A DNA stretch of 17,313 bases from REDI01 sp038123735 (GTDB lineage: Bacteria; Myxococcota_A; UBA796; GCA-2862545), in assembly GCA_038123735.1 (NCBI GenBank), contig JAYPAP010000073.1, positions 1-17,313 on the forward strand. Reading direction: 5' to 3'. The position numbers were made by a program, and so were the translations under genes. Below the pieces are notes generated by a model, which was given only the letters and a program-made list of their open reading frames with translations, was not told the DNA's origin and made no database searches. Below are positions 1 through 7,227 of this stretch, piece after piece. Positions within the stretch are counted from its first letter, which is position 1; every line of letters begins with the position of its first letter.

Positions 1-69
1 CGTTGAACGCCTGCCTCAGCCTGCCCGTATTCGCGCAGAAATACCCGCGCTTACCAGTACCGGTGGGCT

Positions 70-888
70 ATGATGTGGAACATGGCTGAGCCACTCACAC
101 CGGGCACCCCCGTCGACCGCTACGTGGTCCAATTTGTATTGGGTCATGGCGGTCTTTCAACGGTTTATGCGGTGAAGCATCACGTGCTCGGCACCAAGCA
201 TGCGCTGAAGGTGCTCCATGATGAGCGCCCCGAGATCCAAGCCCACCTCGTCCGCGAGGGACAATTACAGGCCAAGTTGGATCCGACCCACATCGTCCCC
301 GTGACCGACGTGTTGATCGTGAATGGTTTCCCTGCCCTCTTGATGCCCTGGATTGAAGGGTGTTCCTTGGACCGCGTGCTCAAGGAATACCGCCCCACGG
401 AAGGAGAGGTCCTCAGCCTGATGAAAGACATCGTGGCGGGAGTCACAAGTGCTCACGATGCCGGCATCATCCACCGCGACCTGAAGCCGGCCAACATCAT
501 GGTCGAGGAGCGCCGCGGTCGACTGCAAGTGAGGGTGGCGGACTTCGGCCTGGCTAGGGCGTTTATGGAGGCGGAAGCCAACCCAGATGCGGGATTCATG
601 GGCACTCCTAAATACGCCGCACCCGAACAATTCGAGCGGTTCGCCAAGATCGACCACCGAACTGATCTTTGGAGTCTCGGAGTTATCCTCATGGAGTTGC
701 TCAACGGTGAGCGGCACGATACTCGGGAAGACCTGTTGCAATCTGTACAAAACCTGGGTCCACCCTGGCGGTCGATCGCGGAGTCGGTTCTCCAAGAAGA
801 TCCGGCACAGCGATCGAGCAGCGCGCTGGACCTCCTGCGGGCCCTGGAAGCCGTCGAAGGAGGAACGCCACTCGTTAGCGGCAATCGT
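70..888 (+). CDS. Ser/Thr protein kinase domain, N-terminal part of a kinase-STAND ATPase-TPR protein (interrupted by assembly gap)
   Basis: This is a PknB-type eukaryotic-like Ser/Thr kinase, predicted to phosphorylate proteins in the cytoplasm; no membrane segment is visible. Counting from ATG 70, the glycine loop (GHGG) is at residues 25-28, the ATP-binding Lys is K47 in HALKVL, the catalytic loop IIHRDLKPAN has D137, and the Mg-binding DFG is at 158-160. The APE-like motif reads AAPEQ. The C-lobe is compact. The frame is open to the N run at 889 and then continues in another frame at 899, so this is the front of the gene at 899-3341. The downstream paralogs have kinase and ATPase in one chain, which supports the join. 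ATG 82 is an alternative start; neither start has a strong Shine-Dalgarno. Substrates and stimulus are unknown. Confidence 0.9.
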
Positions 889-898
889 NNNNNNNNNN
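889..898. other. Assembly gap of 10 N inside the first kinase/STAND gene
   Basis: Ten Ns separate the kinase part (frame ending in a complete codon at 888) from the ATPase part (899 is the last base of a codon). The two halves can be one reading frame only if the true missing length is 2 modulo 3, so the ten Ns are a placeholder and not a measured length. Confidence 0.97.
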
Positions 899-3341
899 GC
901 GGGCAACCGAGAGTTCTGTGGTGTCCTTGGTAACCACGCCAGCAGAGCGGACTCAGATCCTTCCAGACACCTTGAAGCCAGGACACTTAGACAACTCCAC
1001 AGCTTCAAAAGCGCTCTCTGAGCAGACTTCCGGCGCCCTGGCTACGTTGGAGGGGTACTGGCTGCCGCCAGAGCGAGACCCATTCGTCGGTCGGGAAAAT
1101 GAGCTCGCGCTGCTCGATCACCACTTCAAAAAGGACCACCGGCTCGTGACGGTCCTAGGAATTGGTGGCACAGGAAAAACCCGGTTTGTAACCCACTATG
1201 GCTGGCAACACATCAGCGACTGGTCCGGTGGAATCTGGTTTTGCGACCTCGCAGATGCTCGCACGGTAGACGGCGTATTGGCGGCCGTTTCCAGCACCCT
1301 CGGACTCGAGCTCGACGACCGGGATCCGGTATCGCACATCGGTCGTGCGATCGCCGGGCGTGGCAAATGCCTTCTTATTCTGGATAATATGGAGCAGGTT
1401 ACGCGTGATGCTGAACGGGCCCTCGCCGATTGGCTGGATGCGGCCCCGGGGGCATCATTCATCGTGACCACTCGGGAAGTCATCGGCGTTCCAGGGGAGG
1501 TGGTGATTCCCCTGGCCCCCATGAACGAGGAAGACGCTACCGACCTCTTCATTCAGCGAGCTCGGATGGCCAAACCCAACTTTCAAGCAACCCCACAGGA
1601 TGTCGAGGCAATTGGAAAGCTCGTCGACCTACTGGAACGTTTGCCGCTGTCTATCGAGCTCGCCGCTGCCCGGGTCCGTGTGTTGGCCCCCGTACGGTTA
1701 CTCGATCGGATGTCCGATCGCTTCAAGGTCCTTACCTCGCGGGGTGGGCGACGAGACCGCCAGGCCACATTGCGCGCAACCTTAGACTGGTCTTGGAACT
1801 TACTTAATGACTGGGAAAAGTCAGCCCTCGCCCAGTTGAGTGTATTCGATGGTGGATTTGACCTCGATGCGGTTGAGGAGGTCGTGGATCTCGGGTCATA
1901 CCCAGATGCCCCATGGGCCATGGATGCCGCTCAAGCACTGGTTGACAAGTCGCTCGTCCGGGTCACCGAGGGAGGGCGGATGAGCCTGTTGGTCAGCGTC
2001 CAAGAATATGCGCGGGAGCAACTAGACAAGCTCGGCCTGCGACAGGATACTGAGGCTCGCCACATGTCCTACTACACCGCATTTGGGACGCCAGAGGCCA
2101 TCCAATCCCTCCACCGCCGTGGCGGTGAATCGCAGTTTAAAATAGTAAAACAAGAAGGGAGCAATGTTGCCGGGGCCGTCCGCAACGCCATCCGTCACCA
2201 GGATGCGGGATCCGCTATGCGCGGCTTGGCCGCCCTTTGGGCCATCGTCGACCGCGGTGGATCGCCGGACTTAATCGAGGGACTCCTCGAAGAAGTCACT
2301 CCGATGATCGAGCCTGAATCTGAACTTTGCGCAAACCGCCACCTACTATCAGCTCAGCTTCTTCGTCGGCGCGGCCGTTCTGTTGAGGCCCTGGCGACCG
2401 TGGACCGATTGCTGTCCGGGGAGCAGCCGCCCGAAGTGACGATGCAAGCCTACGTCCTGCGCTCCGACCTTCGCAGCCGGCTCGGCTCCCCTGAAGACGC
2501 CGAATCATGGCTGAAAGCGGCGCTCGAGGTCGAAGCAACCTCCCCCGATCAGAGGATGCAAGGGCTGATCTATCGCCGTCTAGGCGCCATTTATACCGAG
2601 GTCGGTGAATTTGCCGAAGCCGAGAAGAGCTTCCGAATCGCCCTTGGAGTAAATCAGAAGATCGGCGACCGCCCCGCAGAAGCGGACACACTGGGTGGCC
2701 TTGGAACTATCTTGAAGACTCGGGGCAAGACGGAAGAGGCCCTCGTGGCCTATCGGAAGTCACTTAATATCCACCTAGAAACCGGACACCGTGTTGCACA
2801 GGCGCGCACGCTATCGAATATGGGCGCGCTATCGGCAGCACTTGGTAAAGTGACAAAAGCCACTAGCCAATATGAGCAAGCACTCACCCTCCATCGCGAG
2901 CTGGGAAGCCCGATGCTGCACGGCATCACCCTATTTAACCGCGGCTTGCTCTATTTGACGCTGGATGACCTCGCCCTCGCACGGGTCGATGTCGAGCAGT
3001 CCCTCGACATCATGCGTTCATGCTTCCCCACGGGGGCCGGCGTCGCTCTTGGCGCGCTCGCGCTCATCGAAGCCCGAGAGGGAAACCTAGAGGCCGCAGA
3101 ACGAGCACTACAGGAGGGCGAGCCACTCGTTCGCCAGTCTCGATTCCAGGTTGAAGTCGCGAAGTTCCTCCAGAAAAAGGCCTGGGTCAACGCCATCGCA
3201 GGCAACGAGGTCGCCTGCCAAGAAGCCATCGGAGAAGCCGAGGTGATCTCCGAGACACTCGGAGGTGGCGACCCAGACCTGGCGCACGAGATGAAATGGG
3301 CTCGTGACGGAATCCGTGCTGCACTTACGAATGAGTCCTGA
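899..3341 (+). CDS. STAND (AfsR/NB-ARC-like) ATPase with TPR array, C-terminal part of the first kinase gene
   Basis: The frame is open from the gap (RATESSVV...) to the stop, so GTG 918 is probably not a true start. A linker of about 60 residues leads to DPFVGRE, the usual entry to this ATPase class. Walker A GIGGTGKT is encoded at about 1158-1181, Walker B LLILDN near 1370-1390, and a sensor-like IVTTRE follows. A GLPL-like motif (ERLPLSIELAAAR) and an ARC2/winged region (FDGGFDLDAVEE) come next. From about 2560 to the end there are TPR repeats at roughly 40-residue spacing, ending with a tail shared by the two downstream paralogs (QVEVAKF...DPDLA). STAND ATPases are ATP-driven switches that sense through their repeats; here the switch probably gates the attached kinase. 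No winged-helix DNA-binding domain is seen after the gap, unlike the next gene. Confidence 0.88.
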
Positions 3342-3368
3342 CCTGGTAAGCTTCGGATGACGCAACGG

Positions 3369-3383
3369 GGTGCTGCCAGCACC
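3369..3383. repeat. Perfect 6-bp inverted repeat (hairpin) between the first two kinase genes
   Basis: GGTGCT-GCC-AGCACC can form a 6-bp stem with a 3-base loop in the 73-bp spacer between the two genes. No T-run follows, so it is not a standard intrinsic terminator. It could be a weak RNA stability or attenuation element, or chance. Confidence 0.3.
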
Positions 3384-3414
3384 TTCCTACCTAACGGAAC
3401 AACAAACTAGCACT

Positions 3415-6400
3415 ATGCAACTTATACCCGGCACTGTCGTCGACCGATACACGGTCATGTCCACGATCGGACGCGGTGGAATGGCCACGGTGTACGCCGT
3501 GAAGCACAATTTGCTCGGTACTCGGCATGCGCTCAAGGTCCTCAAGCAAAACAGCGCTGAGACAAAAGCCCGTCTCATGCTGGAGGGGCGCCTTCAGGCC
3601 CGGCTCGACCCCACCCACATCGTTCCGGTGACCGATGTGCTCGATGTAGACGGTTCGCCCGCATTATTGATGCCGCTGATCGATGGTTGTGCCCTGGACC
3701 AGTTGCTGAGCGACGCGCAGCCATCGGAGGCGGAAGTCAGCGCCATCTTTGGTGCTATCGCCAAGGGCATCGCCAGCGCGCACAAAGTCGGCGTCATCCA
3801 CCGCGACCTGAAGCCGGCGAATGTATTGCTCGAGGAGCGGCACGGGCGCATTCGCGTTCGGGTGGCGGACTTTGGACTGGCTCGAGCTGGCGAAGGTTCG
3901 ATCGTGAGCAAGTCGGCTCATGTGTTCGGCACACCGGCGTATGCCTCACCGGAGCAACTCACGGATTCAGATGCGGTAAGCGAGAGAACGGATCTATGGT
4001 CGCTCGGCGTTATTCTCTACGAGATGCTCACCGGAGAACGGCCGTTTGCCGCGGATTCTACAGCAGCCGTGATGTTCAAGATCCTCGAGGGAGAGTTCTC
4101 CCTCAACGCGGTTCCCGAACACTGGCGTGAGTTGGTTGCTGGCCTGCTTCAGGTGGACCTCGCTGACCGTGGACCACCCGCGGAAGAGTTGCACATTTTG
4201 GCATCCCGATGCTGTTCACCCCGGCAGTTGGTCATCGGCACGCCCGTCGCGGAAGCGGTTCGCCAACGCACCACCTCGCGCCCCAGCCTGTCCTCCATGT
4301 TCCTGACAGCTATGCCTCGTTCTGCCTCACGAACCGGCGCCTCGATTACCCGTTCTCCCCTCAGTGATGTCCCCAGTCCCGCCACTCCGTCGGCCAATCC
4401 AGAGTCCCGCTTCTACACCGGTGTTGGCCCACCCCCTCGTCGATTCCAGGCGGGCGACGTCATCGTTGACCTCGACTCCTATAGCGCCGGTGGCGAGGAC
4501 CTGAGCGACCAAGAAGTCGGACTCCTCGAGCAGTTGGTGGCCGCGGCTGGGTCCCCGGTGAGTCGGGAGGAGCTGTATCGTGAAGTTTGGGGGTACCGAA
4601 AGCCGCCAAAGGGTCGCGCCTTGGACTTCGCCGTCCGACGATTGCGACAGAAGCTGGAGCCCTCAGACGGGGCGACCAAGACCATTCACACCGTGCGCGG
4701 CGTGGGCTTTAAGCTGGAGGTCATCCCGCTGGTCGACGAGCCTCTGGCCCTTTCTACCGCCTCTCGCCCCGGCAACCTGCCCAACAGTCCAGACCCCTTC
4801 ATCGGACGAGAAGATGAACTTGCCAAGCTCAAGATCATGACCGATGAAGGTGCACGCATCATCTCCATCCTCGGCATTGGCGGATCAGGGAAAACCCGCC
4901 TTGCAAAGATGTTCGCACGGAACAATCGAGATGACTGGCCCGGAGGAATTTGGTTCTGTGACTTGGCGGACACGTCGAGTCTGGACAGTGCATTGGGCGT
5001 CATGGCCCGGGTATTCGGCTTCAACCTACAAGACGAAGACCCCGTGAGCCAGGTCGGGCGAGCGATCAAGCATGAAGGCGAGTGCCTGGTGATCCTCGAC
5101 AACTTCGAGCAACTCGCGCGCTATGCAAGAAAGCTGATAACTTCGTGGGGGAACATCGCTAGTAAGGCCACTTTTTTGCTGACAACTCGAGAGGTTCTAG
5201 GGGTGAGAGGCGAACGCACGCTGCCCCTTCCACCGATGACCTTGGACGATGCCGTGGGCCTCTTTGAGCTCCGTGCCGCCGAGGTATCTCCTGGGTTTGT
5301 CATCAACGACCAGGCGATGCGTTCGGATGTCGAGTCCCTGGTGGAGTTGCTCGACCGACTGCCACTCGCCGTGGAACTCGCGGCGGCCCGTACGCGGGTA
5401 TTGCCTCCATCTAAGCTCCTGCAACGAATGAGCGATCGCTTTAAGTTGCTCATCTCAAGGACCGGACGCGGCGATCGACAATCCACGATGCGCGCGACCC
5501 TGGATTGGTCCTGGAATCTTCTAAACGATTGGGAAAAGTCGGCATTGAGCCAGGTCAGCCAATTCGAAGGCGGGTTTGACCTTGAGGCCGCAGAGGAGAT
5601 CCTCGACCTCTCCAACCTTGAGGGAGCCCCTTGGCCGATGGATGCCATCCAATCGCTCGTGGATAAATCTTTGATTCGGGCTGCAGGAGAAGATCACTTT
5701 GTCCTGCTCAATAGCGTGAAGGATTATGCTTCAGAGCGCGCCGCCGAAGATGCCGATTTGGATGGCTTGAAAGATAGACATGCCGCCTACTTTGCGTCGA
5801 TCGGAGCTCCTGAGGCCCTGGAAGGCATCTACTCGCGTGACGGAGAATGGCGGAGACAGCGTCTGGAGGCCCAACTCGACAACCTTATCTCGGCCTGCCG
5901 ATGGTCGATACTGCAAGGGAATTCAGTGGAGGCGCTCCATTGCCTCGCGGGAGCGTTCGTCACGCTCGCCGCGACAGGGCCCGTCCAAGTTGCCGCGGAA
6001 CTTGCGCTCTCCGTCGTGGCGATGCCATCACTCGAGGGCTCTGCGCTCATCCGAGCCCAACTACTCGCTGGGAAAGCCACGAAAGCCAACGGAGACTTGG
6101 CGCAAGCGCTCACATTTTTCGAGACCGCGCACGCCTCCCCTGCCCTCGCCGCGTCCTCAGAATTGCGTATTGAGACGGGCCACGCCCTCGGAATGGCCCG
6201 CTGGTACACCAAAGGCGCCAACACCGGTACCTCGGTGAGGGAGGAGGCGCTCGAGCTCGCAAAACGCCTTGGGAAACGGAGACTCGAAGGCGAAATATGT
6301 AATTCGCTAGGATTGGTGTACCGGCGTGTTGGCCGGCACGACGAAGGCGAGGCTCTCTTCGACCGAGCTATCCGGATCCAGACCACGCTCAAAAATGATC

Positions 6401-7170
6401 GCGCCCTCGCACGCGCAATGATCAACCTGGCCTCATTTTATTGGAAAGCAGCGCGGATTCGAGAAGCCGATGCCATGTACCTGCGGGCGATCCACATTCT
6501 TCAGGAGCTCAACGAGCCGATGCTCGAGGCAAGCGCGTACACGAATCTCGGTATTATCAAGCGGGAAATGGGTTCACCCTCCGATGCTGAAGCGTGTTAT
6601 GAACGGGCGGTCGACCTGCACCAGCAAACCGGTAACCACCAGGCAGAGCTCCGAGCCCTCGGCAACATGGCCATTCTCTTCCACGATCGTGAGGAGTATG
6701 GCAGAGCTGCTGAACGATATGGCGAAGTCATCGCTGGGCACGAGGCCAACGGCCAGCGTAAGAGTGCAGGGTTGATGCTCGTCAATCGCGGAGATCTATA
6801 CGTCACTGTAGGCAAGCTCAACGATGCCCAAAGTGACTACGTGCGCGCCCTGGCGCATCTCGAAGACTTCTATGCAGACGGCGCGGCAATCGCCCGTGCA
6901 AGCCTTGGATTCACTCAGGCACTTCGTGGCGAACTTGAGACCGGCTTTCAGACCATGAACGAGGCAATCAGCCAACTCGAACAACTGGACTTCCCCGTGG
7001 AGCTAGCAAAGGCCCGATGTAAGCAGGCTCATCTCTTACAGCTGCTCGATGACCTCGACGGTGCATCGGACGCCCTTTCGCAGGCGGAACGGCTCAAGAA
7101 CGACTCAGAGTCCAACGACCCGCAGCTTATCCGCCTTCTGAAAACGACCAAAGAGCTCTTGGCCAATTGA
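3415..7170 (+). CDS. Ser/Thr kinase - OmpR-type winged helix - STAND ATPase - TPR fusion protein
   Basis: This 1251-residue multidomain signalling protein starts at ATG 3415 by alignment with its paralogs (MQLIPGTVVDRY against MRLQPGHEIDRY); the longer GTG 3370 start would lie in a hairpin. The kinase occupies about residues 10-275, with K41, HRD at 129-131 and DFG at 152-154. A Ser/Thr/Pro-rich linker follows. Residues about 342-437 form a Trans_reg_C (OmpR/PhoB) winged helix: EELYREVWGY, the recognition helix RALDFAVRRLRQKLE and the wing TVRGVGFKLE. DPFIGRE opens the ATPase, with Walker A at 487-494, Walker B aspartate D562 and the motif DRLPLAVELAAAR. The ARC2-like FEGGFDLEAAEE is near 720, and TPRs run from about 960 to the C-terminus. 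The inferred role is a cytoplasmic one-protein pathway: TPR/ATPase sensing, kinase output and direct DNA binding. Mycobacterial PknK is a conceptual relative (kinase joined to a MalT-like region), but the domain order differs. Confidence 0.93.
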   Translation: MQLIPGTVVDRYTVMSTIGRGGMATVYAVKHNLLGTRHALKVLKQNSAETKARLMLEGRLQARLDPTHIVPVTDVLDVDGSPALLMPLIDGCALDQLLSDAQPSEAEVSAIFGAIAKGIASAHKVGVIHRDLKPANVLLEERHGRIRVRVADFGLARAGEGSIVSKSAHVFGTPAYASPEQLTDSDAVSERTDLWSLGVILYEMLTGERPFAADSTAAVMFKILEGEFSLNAVPEHWRELVAGLLQVDLADRGPPAEELHILASRCCSPRQLVIGTPVAEAVRQRTTSRPSLSSMFLTAMPRSASRTGASITRSPLSDVPSPATPSANPESRFYTGVGPPPRRFQAGDVIVDLDSYSAGGEDLSDQEVGLLEQLVAAAGSPVSREELYREVWGYRKPPKGRALDFAVRRLRQKLEPSDGATKTIHTVRGVGFKLEVIPLVDEPLALSTASRPGNLPNSPDPFIGREDELAKLKIMTDEGARIISILGIGGSGKTRLAKMFARNNRDDWPGGIWFCDLADTSSLDSALGVMARVFGFNLQDEDPVSQVGRAIKHEGECLVILDNFEQLARYARKLITSWGNIASKATFLLTTREVLGVRGERTLPLPPMTLDDAVGLFELRAAEVSPGFVINDQAMRSDVESLVELLDRLPLAVELAAARTRVLPPSKLLQRMSDRFKLLISRTGRGDRQSTMRATLDWSWNLLNDWEKSALSQVSQFEGGFDLEAAEEILDLSNLEGAPWPMDAIQSLVDKSLIRAAGEDHFVLLNSVKDYASERAAEDADLDGLKDRHAAYFASIGAPEALEGIYSRDGEWRRQRLEAQLDNLISACRWSILQGNSVEALHCLAGAFVTLAATGPVQVAAELALSVVAMPSLEGSALIRAQLLAGKATKANGDLAQALTFFETAHASPALAASSELRIETGHALGMARWYTKGANTGTSVREEALELAKRLGKRRLEGEICNSLGLVYRRVGRHDEGEALFDRAIRIQTTLKNDRALARAMINLASFYWKAARIREADAMYLRAIHILQELNEPMLEASAYTNLGIIKREMGSPSDAEACYERAVDLHQQTGNHQAELRALGNMAILFHDREEYGRAAERYGEVIAGHEANGQRKSAGLMLVNRGDLYVTVGKLNDAQSDYVRALAHLEDFYADGAAIARASLGFTQALRGELETGFQTMNEAISQLEQLDFPVELAKARCKQAHLLQLLDDLDGASDALSQAERLKNDSESNDPQLIRLLKTTKELLAN

Positions 7171-7213
7171 GCGACCATGCCGTTGGGCTTTTTTGGTAGG
7201 GTGGAACCAAGAT

Positions 7214-7218
7214 AGGAG
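7214..7218 (+). promoter_or_regulatory. Ribosome binding site fixing the start of the third kinase gene
   Basis: AGGAG lies 9 bases before ATG 7228. This favours ATG 7228 over the in-frame TTG one codon earlier at 7225. Confidence 0.7.
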
Positions 7219-7227
7219 TGGAGCTTG

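Noticed and set aside
1..69. Promoter for the kinase operon in the left-edge sequence
   Set aside because: TTGAAC near base 3 has no -10 at acceptable spacing, and the flank is too short to judge.
265..1008. Long antisense reading frames over the kinase gene and other large - strand frames inside the + strand genes
   Set aside because: These are composition-driven shadows with no recognisable motifs, lying opposite well-supported genes.
3370..3414. Earlier GTG start for the second kinase gene
   Set aside because: It adds 15 residues not shared with the paralogs and lies in an inverted repeat; ATG 3415 aligns with the third paralog's start.
7171..7227. T-run (GGGCTTTTTTGG) between the second and third kinase genes as an intrinsic terminator
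   Set aside because: No convincing GC-rich stem lies directly before the T-run.
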